From positions 87,683-151,682 of the forward strand of contig DIZW01000024.1 of assembly GCA_002428015.1 (NCBI GenBank): a stretch of DNA of 64,000 nt, given 5' to 3'. This document shows positions 1 to 7,822 of this stretch, one piece after another. Below the pieces are notes generated by a model. That model was not told the DNA's origin. It did not search any database and worked only from the letters and a program-made list of their open reading frames with translations. The translations under genes were made by a program, and so were the position numbers. The stretch is from Oxalobacteraceae bacterium UBA6018. Its GTDB lineage: Bacteria > Pseudomonadota > Gammaproteobacteria > Burkholderiales > Burkholderiaceae_D. How positions within the stretch are numbered: the stretch's first letter is position 1; every line of letters begins with the position of its first letter.

Positions 1-278
1 ACCGGCTGGCCCTCGGCGATGTAGATATTGGCGAGCTCGCCGTCGATCGGCGCATACAAGCGCCGTACTTCCGACGCCGGCACCAGCGTGCCGCTGGCCG
101 TCACCAGCACGTCCGCGTGGCCGAAGAAGGACCACACCAGCGCGGCGAGCACCAGCGCGACCATCGTGTAGACCATCGCCTGCGTGAACCGCCACGGGTC
201 GGCGGTGAGGATGGCGATGCCTTCGGCGCTGTGGTCCTCCAGCGCCTCGGTCAATGGTTTAAGGAGTGGCTGCTTCAT
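1..278 (-). CDS. HlyD-family periplasmic adaptor (5' part only)
   Basis: N-terminal 92 residues of a membrane-fusion (adaptor) protein; the rest lies beyond the left edge. The start MKQPLLKPLTEAL leads into a cytoplasmic stretch (EDHSAEGIAILTADPWRF), one membrane helix (MVYTMVALVLAALVWSFFG) and then the classical start of an HlyD/EmrA barrel (VLVTASGTLVPASEVRRLYA, APIDGELANIYIAEGQPV). This is the normal layout for the adaptor of a type I secretion system. The start at 278 overlaps the stop of the upstream FHA gene by 20 bp, so the two are translationally coupled, and the outer-membrane factor lies two genes upstream. An ABC transporter would be expected further left. Whether it carries a C39 peptidase domain, as the Gly-Gly peptides at 10345-12544 would need, cannot be seen here. 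Confidence 0.88.
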   Translation of the reverse strand, partial: MKQPLLKPLTEALEDHSAEGIAILTADPWRFTQAMVYTMVALVLAALVWSFFGHADVLVTASGTLVPASEVRRLYAPIDGELANIYIAEGQP

Positions 279-1965
279 GGGGCTCCTCGCCTCTGGCCAA
301 GGCCAGCTTGCGGATATCGCTGAGGGCGTCGGCGTAGGCGTCGCGATACTGCGGTACGTACGACGACATGGTGACGAAGGCGCGCTGGTGCGCTTCGTTC
401 TGGTCCTCCCATTGCTTGAGGATCTGCGCGATGCGGCTGCGGTCGGCGGGGTTGGCGATGGGTGCCTGCGCGCCGCCGCGGGCGGCGACAAAGGCTTCGA
501 GCCGAACGATCCATTCGAGTTCGGCCAGCAGCGGCTCGAGCTCGGGGTTGCCGTGCGCCTGCTGCCGCATGGCGGCGACCACCGTCATGGCCTGTTTGTA
601 CTGGCGCGCCTTGACCAGCGCCATCCAGGCCGGAAGATCGGCCTTGAGTGTCGCGGCGGTGCCGATCGCCTGCAGCCTGGTATTGCCGGGGTCGCGCGCG
701 AGGCCTTCGCCGGCCACTACCGCCGCCTGCGCGTAGGCGCCTTCGCTGAGCAGCGCATCGGCGTCGCGTTCCGGCGCGCCGACGCGGTACAGCGACCAGC
801 CAGCCACCGCGACCAGGAGCAGCACGCCGGCGCCCCAGCGCAGCGCACGCACATTGGGCGCGCGCTTGCCGCGTAATGCCGCCAGCAGTTCGAACATCAG
901 CGCCGCCACCGCGCCGCGCGGGCGCGTGGCGCCGTCGGTAAGCGCTGGCCCGGCCTCGGCGTCGGCTGCCGGATCGGGCACGGCGTCGGCCGCATTCGCC
1001 TGGTCGACACAGAAGATGTCGAGGAAGGAGTCGGCGGCGCCGACGAAGGTAGTCTTGTCGGTCTCGGCAACCGGCGCGGCAGTGGCGGCGGGGGCGGCTG
1101 CGGCCGCGACGGCAGGCGCGGGGGCTGAGGCGGCGGCCGGGGCAGAGGCAGAGGCAGAGGCAGAGGCGAGCGCGCCCGGGCCGGCCACACCCAGCCGGGT
1201 CAGGGTCGGGTCGTGCCGCTGCGCGTCCCATTGCAAGCCGACTCGGTAGACGAAATGGTGGCCGCCGAACGCAAGGCGCGCACCGTCGCGCAGCGCGACC
1301 GCGTGTTCATCGAGGCGCGCGCCGTCGACGAAGGTGCCGTTGGTGCTGCCCAGGTCTTCGACGAACGGCTGTCCGCCGCGCAGGAAGATGTGCGCATGGC
1401 GCCGCGACAGGTAGTTGACCTGGTCCGGGCTGGCTTGCCGATAGCGCGCGAAGGCCTCGTCCGCCTTGCTGACCATGAAGGGGAATTCGGTGACGACGAT
1501 TGGCTGCAGGCCCAGCCCGGGCTGCTCCGGCGCCAGCGTCAGGCTGGCCAGCTTGGCGCTATGCGGCGGCGCCTGGGCGCCTTGTTCCACCTGCACGCGG
1601 TACGACAGCGCGCCTCCAAGCCCGAGCTGGTCGCCGCTCTTGAGCGCGGTGATCGCGTGCCGGATGGGCGCGCCGTTGACCGTCGTGCCGTTCTTGCTGC
1701 CAAGGTCGGCCAGGTAGACGGCGCCCCGCTCGCAGAAGATGCGGGCATGGCGGCGCGACAGGTCGGCCACGATCCCGGGCGCGTAAGCGTCGAACGGCGC
1801 CTCGGTGCGGCCGATGGCGAACAGGTTGTCGTGGATCTCGATCGCGCCCAGCTCCGGATGCGAGACCGGCTGCAGTACGATCAGCGGCTGGCGCCCCGGC
1901 GGTGCGCGCGAGCCGGCGTCCAGCGCGTCGGCCACTGCCAGCCGCCCGTCAGTTGCGCGCGACAT
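259..1965 (-). CDS. Double-FHA membrane protein
   Basis: 568 residues. Two forkhead-associated (phosphothreonine-binding) domains lie at roughly 30-115 and 150-240. Each shows the binding signature: FAIGR / DLSRRHARIF / LGSKNGT in the first, YLSRRHAHIF / DLGSTNGTFVDG in the second. A long Ala/Pro/Ser linker follows, then one membrane helix near 370-390 (WGAGVLLLVAVAGWSLYRVG) and a roughly 175-residue C-terminal helical, TPR-like region predicted to be periplasmic. I chose the ATG at 1965, which overlaps the stop of the outer-membrane factor gene by 17 bp; a longer reading frame upstream would lie inside that gene. It sits between the two type I secretion components. The family logic is that FHA domains read Thr phosphorylation, so the kinase at 7823-9877 is the obvious partner. 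The exact role is unknown. Confidence 0.82.
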   Translation of the reverse strand: MSRATDGRLAVADALDAGSRAPPGRQPLIVLQPVSHPELGAIEIHDNLFAIGRTEAPFDAYAPGIVADLSRRHARIFCERGAVYLADLGSKNGTTVNGAPIRHAITALKSGDQLGLGGALSYRVQVEQGAQAPPHSAKLASLTLAPEQPGLGLQPIVVTEFPFMVSKADEAFARYRQASPDQVNYLSRRHAHIFLRGGQPFVEDLGSTNGTFVDGARLDEHAVALRDGARLAFGGHHFVYRVGLQWDAQRHDPTLTRLGVAGPGALASASASASAPAAASAPAPAVAAAAAPAATAAPVAETDKTTFVGAADSFLDIFCVDQANAADAVPDPAADAEAGPALTDGATRPRGAVAALMFELLAALRGKRAPNVRALRWGAGVLLLVAVAGWSLYRVGAPERDADALLSEGAYAQAAVVAGEGLARDPGNTRLQAIGTAATLKADLPAWMALVKARQYKQAMTVVAAMRQQAHGNPELEPLLAELEWIVRLEAFVAARGGAQAPIANPADRSRIAQILKQWEDQNEAHQRAFVTMSSYVPQYRDAYADALSDIRKLALARGEEPHEAATP

Positions 1966-3370
1966 TGCGCACGTCCACCGGTGGCCAGCCGCCGCCCAGC
2001 GCCTTGTAAAGGGTGACGGTATCGGACAGTATCTGCTGCTGGTTCGCCAGCAGGGCCAATTGCGCCGCCAGCAGCGAGCGCTCCGCTTCGAACACTTCGA
2101 GCTGCGACACCATGCCCTCCTTGAGCTGCGCGCTGACCTGGGCGGCGACGACGTCGAGCTGGCCGGCCTGCTGCTGCAGTTCGATGCGCTGGCGGCGGTG
2201 GGCATCGAGATTGACGAGGGCGTTCTCCACTTCCTCGAACGCGGCGACCACGGTGCGCCGGTACTGCTGCTCCGCCAACTGCGTGCGCGCCTCGCTGGTC
2301 TTGATGCGCGCCTTGACGCTGGGGTCGAAGATCGGGAAATTGATGCTCGGCAGGAAGCCGAAGGTGAACGACTTCAGCAGCGCACCCAGCGCCAGGCTGG
2401 CGGTGCCGCCCCGCCCCGTCATGCTGACCGAGGGCAGCTGCGCCAGCTTGGCCTGCCCCACCAGGTCATAGTTCTCGAGCACACGGTATTCGGCGGCGAC
2501 GATGTCGGGGCGGCGCTTGAGCAGCTGCGAGGGCAGTCCTTCGGGCACCACCGGCAGCTGTACGCGCTGCTGCAGGCTGCCGGGCGGAACCGTGAACTCG
2601 CCCGCCGGCGTGCCCAGCAGAGTGGCCAGCGCGTTGCCGGCGAGCGCGCGCAGGCGCCGCAGCTCGATCAGGTCGTTGCTGAGCCGGTTAATCTCGGCGC
2701 GCTGCTGCAGCACCCGGGTCTGCGGCGCCAGGCCGTTGCGGTACATGGCGTCGTAGGTGTCCAGTATCTGGCGGTTTTTGGCCAGGGTCTTTTCCTGTTG
2801 CGCGACCTGCTCGTCGAACTGCAGGATCTGGAAGTAGGTGGTGGAGACGTCCGACACCAGGGTCAGGTAGCCGGCGCGCCAGTCGGCCTCGCTGGCGCTG
2901 AATTCGGCGCGCTGGGCCTGCACGCCCTTGGCAACCTTGCCCCAGACGTCGACGTCCCAGTTGACCTGGGTGCCGAGGTTGAACTGCTTCGCGAAGTTCT
3001 GGCCAGTCGATTTCTCGAAGCTGGCGCCGGCCCCGGCGTCGAGCGTCGGCAACGCGCCGGCGCGCGCCTCCCCGATCTCGGCCTGGGCCACGCCAATGCG
3101 CGCGGCCAGGATTTTCAGGTCGAAGTTGGAGGCAAGCGCGCGGCCGACCAGGTTGTCAAGGTAGGGGTCGCGGAACTGCTTCCACCAGTCGACCGTGATC
3201 ATCGTGGCCGGGGCCACCGGCAGGCTCTGCTGGTGCGACCAGGCGGCCTTGGCGGGCGCGTCGGGGGTCTGGTAGGGTTTCATGCTGACGTCGGCGCAGC
3301 CGGCCAGCAGCGCGACCACGCCGCCGGCCAGTGCGCGGCGGGTCAGTTTGGTAGTCAATCTCTTGTTCAT
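1949..3370 (-). CDS. NodT/TolC-type outer-membrane efflux lipoprotein
   Basis: 473 residues with a lipoprotein signal (residues 10-25, ending LLAGC, Cys25) and the two tandem outer-membrane efflux (OEP) domains of the NodT/CusC group (VDWWKQFRDPYLDNLVGRAL, LGTQVNWDVDVWGK, RRPDIVAAEYRVL, FGFLPSINFPIFDPSVKAR). It should form the trimeric outer-membrane channel of a tripartite exporter. The ATG at 3370 has a GAGGTGA Shine-Dalgarno a few bases upstream. A 282-bp gap (3371-3652) separates it from the FHA-HD-GYP gene; I see no convincing terminator or promoter in that gap. Downstream it overlaps the FHA gene, which in turn overlaps the HlyD gene, so the order is outer-membrane factor, FHA, adaptor. 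Having the channel encoded first, with an FHA protein between channel and adaptor, is unusual. Confidence 0.9.
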   Translation of the reverse strand: MNKRLTTKLTRRALAGGVVALLAGCADVSMKPYQTPDAPAKAAWSHQQSLPVAPATMITVDWWKQFRDPYLDNLVGRALASNFDLKILAARIGVAQAEIGEARAGALPTLDAGAGASFEKSTGQNFAKQFNLGTQVNWDVDVWGKVAKGVQAQRAEFSASEADWRAGYLTLVSDVSTTYFQILQFDEQVAQQEKTLAKNRQILDTYDAMYRNGLAPQTRVLQQRAEINRLSNDLIELRRLRALAGNALATLLGTPAGEFTVPPGSLQQRVQLPVVPEGLPSQLLKRRPDIVAAEYRVLENYDLVGQAKLAQLPSVSMTGRGGTASLALGALLKSFTFGFLPSINFPIFDPSVKARIKTSEARTQLAEQQYRRTVVAAFEEVENALVNLDAHRRQRIELQQQAGQLDVVAAQVSAQLKEGMVSQLEVFEAERSLLAAQLALLANQQQILSDTVTLYKALGGGWPPVDVRNVARN

Positions 3371-3652
3371 CGTGTCACCTCGATGGCCTGCCTGGCCGTC
3401 GCTACAGCGGTCGCCAGACAGCGCGCTTGTGAAAATGGCCCCGGCCTTGGGCGGCCCCGTCGCACGCGCGGCGCAGACACCGGCACTATGCGCGCGAACG
3501 CGGCGATCCAATTTTCCGGAACGGCGTTTGCATCCGTCAACGGAGCAATGCGCCGACATTTCGGCATGCACGAATTGTGCCCGCGCCCGCGTGTAGACGT
3601 GGAGGCAAGTCCGAGCGCGATAGTTGACGACGCCACGCCCGATTCGCCATCG

Positions 3653-5599
3653 CTACGCATTGGCCTGCACCTCCCACGAACGTGAGTCGACGAAGACCTT
3701 GAACAGCGCGCTGTCGAGGTGGCCGGCGCGGCACTCCTCGGCGATGATGTCGAGCGCGCGTTCGACCGGGATCGCTTGCTTGTACGGGCGGTCGCACGCG
3801 GTCAGCGCATCGTAGATGTCGCTGATCGTGAGGATGCGCGTTTGCAGGCTGATCTGCTTGTCGCGCAGGCCCATCGGGTAGCCGGAGCCGTCGAGCTTCT
3901 CGTGATGGCCGTGGGCGATCGCCGGCACGCCGGCCAGCTCGCGCGTCCACGGAATCAGGATCAGGAACGAGTAGGAATCGGCCACGTGGGCCTCGATCTG
4001 GCTGCGCTCGTCCGGCGTCAGGCAGCCCTTGCACACGCTCAGGGCGGAGAACTCGGCGTCGTCGATCAGGTGGAAAGCGCCACCGTCGGAATCGGCGCAC
4101 TGGTAGTCGCGGATGGCGTCGAGCTCGGGCAGGGCGGTGGTGTGCGAAATCGAGGGCTCGTTGGCGCGCAGAATGACGTCGAGGAATTCGTCGAGCCGGG
4201 CGAATTCGGTGCGCAGCTCGGCATCGATGCGGTCGCGCTCCTCGCGGAACGCGGCCACGCTCCACTCGTTCTGCAGGTGGCGCTCGGCCAGGCCGCGGTA
4301 GGCATGGCGCTCCAGGCTGGCGCGGGCATAGCGGAAGCGCTGCTCGAGCAGGCGCATGTCGGCGTGGTGCAGTTTCTTTGACTTGCGCAGCACGTGTTCG
4401 CGCACGCCAACCTTGCCGAAGTCGTGCAGCAGCGCCGCGTAGTGGATCTCGCGCAGCTGGTCCTTGCTGAAGGCGGCGCGGCGCAGCGCCGGATTGTCGC
4501 TGCGTTCGAGCGCGCGGGCCAGGCTTTCGGCGTAGCCGGCGACGCGGAACGAATGCCCGGCGGTGACCGGGTCGCGTTCCTCGATCGCTTGCACCGAGGC
4601 GCTGACGAAGCCGTCGAGCAGGCCTTTGATGTCGGAATACAGCTGGAAGTTCTTCAGCGCGACGGCGGTCTCGGCGCACACACCGCTGAGGATTTCAAGG
4701 TCGGCCTCCTTGAACGCGTAAGGGTCGGACGAGGTGTCCACCTGGATCATGCCGAGCACGTCGTCGCCGAGGATGAGCGGCACGCACATGACGCTGAGGA
4801 TGGCTTGGGCGACGATCGATTCGTGTTCGGCGAAGTGACGGTCGGCCAAGGTGTCGACCGACAAGATGGCGCGCTTCTTGTGCAGCACTTCGTCAACGAT
4901 GGTGTGCGAGAGGCGCACCTGCCGCGGATCCTCGATGGCGCCGTCGCGGCGCCGCGCGGCGACCGGCGCCGGCGGGTCGCGTTCGTTGTCGCGCAGCAGG
5001 ATGAAGGCGCGCTCGGCCAGCGGAAACAGTTCGAAGATGAAGTTCATGATCTTTTCGATCAAGGTCGCGCGGTCGGTCACGGCGCCGAGGGCGATGCTGG
5101 CCTGGGCCATCGCGTGTAGCTTGTGCACGGTCTTTTCGAGGTCGCCACGGTCGGCCTGGCGGGAATCGGCCAGCACCGGCGCGTACTGCGTGGCGTCGAC
5201 CGACTTGGTGATCACCGTCGGCAGGCTGTCGCGCTCGGGCACGACGAGCGAGTGGAACGCCAGTTGCACCGACGACAGCGCCAGCTCGTCGCCGTCGCGC
5301 AGCAAATGCCAGGTGCCAGGCGGGATGCGCTCGCCGAGCACGAAGGTGCCGTTGCTCGAGTGCAGATCCTCGACATAGAAATTGGCGCCGCGGCGGCGTA
5401 TGCGGGCGTGGCGGCGGCTGATCGTGTGCTCCGGGATGCAGATGTACTTGTCGGACGCCAGCGCATCCTGAGTGTCGCGGCCGATCACCGCCTCATCGTG
5501 CAGCGCGAACACGGCCGGCTTGGCGGCCTCGCAGCCGATCCGCTCAAGGTAGGCCTTGACGGCGTCTGGCGATTCGGAAAACGTGGCGGAGGGTTCCAT
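3653..5599 (-). CDS. FHA-GAF-HD-GYP signalling protein
   Basis: 648 residues. An N-terminal FHA domain (about 30-110; VIGRDTQD, TISRRHARIRRRG, HSSNGTFVLG) is followed by a GAF domain (about 160-310) and a C-terminal HD-GYP domain. The HD dyad is seen in ALLHDFGKVG (near 393) and the second motif in HHEKLDGSGYP (565-575), so the metal ligands look intact and cyclic-di-GMP phosphodiesterase activity is plausible. About 165 residues separate HD from HHE, roughly 100 more than usual; this insertion includes a CKGCL motif. The closest canonical signature is HHERxDGxGYP, so Arg is replaced by Lys. The ATG at 5599 has GAAGG upstream. It lies 33 bp downstream of a DUF4399 gene and is probably cotranscribed with it. 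It is the second FHA protein of the cluster, suggesting the kinase controls c-di-GMP turnover. Confidence 0.85.
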   Translation of the reverse strand: MEPSATFSESPDAVKAYLERIGCEAAKPAVFALHDEAVIGRDTQDALASDKYICIPEHTISRRHARIRRRGANFYVEDLHSSNGTFVLGERIPPGTWHLLRDGDELALSSVQLAFHSLVVPERDSLPTVITKSVDATQYAPVLADSRQADRGDLEKTVHKLHAMAQASIALGAVTDRATLIEKIMNFIFELFPLAERAFILLRDNERDPPAPVAARRRDGAIEDPRQVRLSHTIVDEVLHKKRAILSVDTLADRHFAEHESIVAQAILSVMCVPLILGDDVLGMIQVDTSSDPYAFKEADLEILSGVCAETAVALKNFQLYSDIKGLLDGFVSASVQAIEERDPVTAGHSFRVAGYAESLARALERSDNPALRRAAFSKDQLREIHYAALLHDFGKVGVREHVLRKSKKLHHADMRLLEQRFRYARASLERHAYRGLAERHLQNEWSVAAFREERDRIDAELRTEFARLDEFLDVILRANEPSISHTTALPELDAIRDYQCADSDGGAFHLIDDAEFSALSVCKGCLTPDERSQIEAHVADSYSFLILIPWTRELAGVPAIAHGHHEKLDGSGYPMGLRDKQISLQTRILTISDIYDALTACDRPYKQAIPVERALDIIAEECRAGHLDSALFKVFVDSRSWEVQANA

Positions 5600-5632
5600 G
5601 GTGCGAGCCTTCGTTGCGCGGCGCCGGTCCGT

Positions 5633-6052
5633 TCACTTGACGGTGATCGTGATTTTCTTCGAATACACGGGCGGCACGTGGGGCACGTGGTTTTCGTCGC
5701 CCATCAACAGTTGCAGCGTGTGTTTGCCTGGCGGCAGTTCGAGCATGGTTTCGGTTTCGCCAGCGCCGAAATGCAGGTGGTTGCGGTCCGACGGGATCGG
5801 TTCGCCAGCGGGCGGCAGCTCAGTGTCGACCAGCAGATGGTGGTGGCCGGTGTTGTTGAAAGCAATGCCTTTCGGCGCCACCCCCATGTTGCGCAGCCCG
5901 AACCATACGCGGAAGGGCTTGCCTGCGGGGAGCACCTGGCCGTCCGTCGGCCAGCCGATATACAAGTACGCGTTGGCGGGAGCGGTGGTGGACCATGCGG
6001 CCCCGCCTGACATGGCGGCGACCAGGGCCGCGGCGACGAATACCTTGCGCAT
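5633..6052 (-). CDS. DUF4399 exported protein (copy 2)
   Basis: 139 residues. A Sec signal peptide (MRKVFVAAALVAAMSGGAAW, cleavage probably near residue 20-26) precedes one DUF4399-type domain. The central motif NTGHHHLLVDTELP gives a His triad, followed by DRNHLHFGAGETETMLELPPG and HTLQLLMGDENHVPH. The His-rich loops suggest a metal site, but no activity is established. A good Shine-Dalgarno (AAAGGAG) precedes the ATG at 6052. It is paralogous to the gene immediately upstream, with near-identical blocks; the two likely arose by tandem duplication. It lies between that paralogue (41-bp gap) and the FHA-HD-GYP gene (33-bp gap) in one operon. Confidence 0.82.
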   Translation of the reverse strand: MRKVFVAAALVAAMSGGAAWSTTAPANAYLYIGWPTDGQVLPAGKPFRVWFGLRNMGVAPKGIAFNNTGHHHLLVDTELPPAGEPIPSDRNHLHFGAGETETMLELPPGKHTLQLLMGDENHVPHVPPVYSKKITITVK

Positions 6053-6092
6053 GCTTGACTCCTTTGGGTTCTGCGTTTTTTAACGGCCGGCT

Positions 6093-6518
6093 TTACTTGA
6101 CGATGACGGTGATCGGCTTGGAATACACCGGTGGATTATGCGGCCGGTGATCCTGGTCGCCGAGCAGCAATTGCAGGGTGTGCTTGCCAGGAGGTAGTTC
6201 GATGCGCGCCTCGGTTTCGCCGGCGCCGAAATGCAGGTGGTTGCGGTCGTTCGGTATCGGCTCGGTCATCGGCGGCAGCTCGGTGTCGATCAACAAATGG
6301 TGATGGCCGGTGCCGTGGCCACCTGTGCCTTTCGGCGCCACGCCCATGTTGCGCAAGCCCATGCGGACCCAAAATTTACCGTGTACGATGACTGTGCCGT
6401 CGTGTGGCCAGATGAAGTAGACCTGGGCATTTTCGGGTGCCGGTGTGGGCGCGGCGCTGGCTGTATTGAACTGCAGGGCCGCAGCTAATAATGCGGAAAA
6501 TATCATGATAGTGCGCAT
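6093..6518 (-). CDS. DUF4399 exported protein (copy 1)
   Basis: 141 residues from the ATG at 6518, chosen because GGGAG lies 8 bp upstream and the protein then starts directly with a signal peptide (MRTIMIFSALLAAALQF...ASA). A longer reading frame to 6560 adds 14 residues with no signal character. The DUF4399 domain carries GTGHHHLLIDTELP, DRNHLHFGAGETEARIELPP and HTLQLLLGDQDHRPHNPPVY. This is the first gene of the minus-strand operon that continues through copy 2 and the FHA-HD-GYP gene. The 118-bp gap 6519-6636 to the divergent SUMF1 gene must hold both promoters; I could not assign clear -35/-10 pairs there. Confidence 0.82.
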   Translation of the reverse strand: MRTIMIFSALLAAALQFNTASAAPTPAPENAQVYFIWPHDGTVIVHGKFWVRMGLRNMGVAPKGTGGHGTGHHHLLIDTELPPMTEPIPNDRNHLHFGAGETEARIELPPGKHTLQLLLGDQDHRPHNPPVYSKPITVIVK

Positions 6519-6636
6519 GTTTTCGTTCTCCCTTCCGGTCGATCGGATGTGCGACTGCATACCCCTAAATCTGTCACACTATCTTCGGCACTGCAAGGCC
6601 GATTCCTCTCAAGTGTGCAAGCAAGGAGAGTCGCTG

Positions 6637-7758
6637 ATGTGGCACGCACTTCTATTCATTTGCGTACTGATGGCGCCGGCTGCACAAGCGCGCGACCTGG
6701 CGCGACCCCGCACGGCGGACCTGCAGTTGGCCGGCGTCGTCCCCAAAGATAGCGCCGAACAATTTGAGCTGGCGTTCTGGGAATCGATCAAGGACAGCAA
6801 CTACATCAGCGACTACGAGGCCTACCTGAAAGCCTACCCAAAAGGGCGCTTCGTCGCGCTGGCCCAGGCCCGCATCGCGCGGCTGCGCGCGGCGCCGGCG
6901 CCGGCCGCGTCGGCATCCACGGGGTCCGCCAAGGCCGCGCGTCCCGCCGCGCCTGCCGTCAAGCCGGCGCCAAAGCCGGCCGCATCGGCGCCGCAGCCGG
7001 CCGCTTCGGCGCAGGCTGGTGTGACGCCTGCGCCGCCTTCCGCTGGCAAGGCGGGCGCCGAGCTCAAGGACTGCCCGGCGTGTCCCCCTCTCATTTCGTT
7101 GCCGGCCGGCGAGTTTACGATGGGCAGCAACACCAGCGATCCAAGCGAGCGGCCGGCCCACAAGGTGACGCTGGCCGTGCCGTTCGCGATCGGCAAATAC
7201 GAGGTGACCGTGGCGCAGTGGAACGCCTGCGCGGACGGCAACGTCTGCCAGCGCTCGACGCAAGCGCCCAACACGCCGGTACGCGACATCAGCTGGGACG
7301 ACGCGCAGCAATACCTGAAGTGGCTCAGCACGGCTAGCGGCAAGGCGTACCGCCTGCCGACCGAGGCCGAGTGGGAATACGCTGCCAGGGGCGGCACGGC
7401 GACGCCGTATTGGTGGGGCGAGAAGATGGTCGCGGGCAAAGCCAATTGCAAGGATTGCGGACCGCCGTGGAAGGTGGACGGCCCCGCGCCATCCGGCAGC
7501 TTCGGCGCCAATCCGTACGGGTTGTTCGACATGAACGGCAGCGTATGGGAGTGGGTCAGCGACTGCTGGCACAACTCCTACAAGGGCGCGCCCGCGGACG
7601 GTAGTGTGTGGGACGAGCCGGACTGCACGGTTCGCGTGATTCGGGGCGGCTCGTGGCGTGAAGGCGCAAGCTACATGGTGTCGTCCACGCGCTTCAAGTA
7701 TGACGCCAGCGTGCGCAACTCGCAGAACGGTTTCCGGGTCGCGCGCAGCCTCAAGTGA
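6637..7758 (+). CDS. SUMF1/formylglycine-enzyme-like domain protein
   Basis: 373 residues. The ATG at 6637 is supported by AAGGAGAG six bases upstream and an immediate signal peptide (MWHALLFICVLMAPAAQA). Residues about 45-85 (EQFELAFWESIKDS, YEAYLKAYPKGRFVALAQARI) form the short helical motif often attached to caspase-like and SUMF1 proteins. An Ala/Pro linker follows, then the SUMF1 fold: LPAGEFTMGSN, FAIGKYEVTVAQW, YRLPTEAEWEYAARGG, GLFDMNGSVWEWVSD, VRVIRGGSW, NGFRVAR. The paired catalytic cysteines of true formylglycine-generating enzymes, normally just after RGGS, are absent (RGGSWREGASYMVSSTRF), so it is probably not an oxidase. It is divergent from the DUF4399/FHA operon and convergent with the kinase. 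SUMF1-domain proteins commonly accompany FHA and kinase genes in secretion clusters, so a scaffold or sensor role is inferred. Confidence 0.84.
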   Translation: MWHALLFICVLMAPAAQARDLARPRTADLQLAGVVPKDSAEQFELAFWESIKDSNYISDYEAYLKAYPKGRFVALAQARIARLRAAPAPAASASTGSAKAARPAAPAVKPAPKPAASAPQPAASAQAGVTPAPPSAGKAGAELKDCPACPPLISLPAGEFTMGSNTSDPSERPAHKVTLAVPFAIGKYEVTVAQWNACADGNVCQRSTQAPNTPVRDISWDDAQQYLKWLSTASGKAYRLPTEAEWEYAARGGTATPYWWGEKMVAGKANCKDCGPPWKVDGPAPSGSFGANPYGLFDMNGSVWEWVSDCWHNSYKGAPADGSVWDEPDCTVRVIRGGSWREGASYMVSSTRFKYDASVRNSQNGFRVARSLK

Positions 7759-7822
7759 GGTGGCGAGATCGCGCTACGTGGCGCTCGTCTAGGCAAGCCC
7801 GGGGCAGGGCGAAGATTCGCTA

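Noticed and set aside
1805..3685. 626-codon plus-strand open frame opposite the FHA and outer-membrane-factor genes
   Set aside because: High-GC shadow frame rich in Arg, His, Gln and Val; the minus-strand genes have clear domains and signals.
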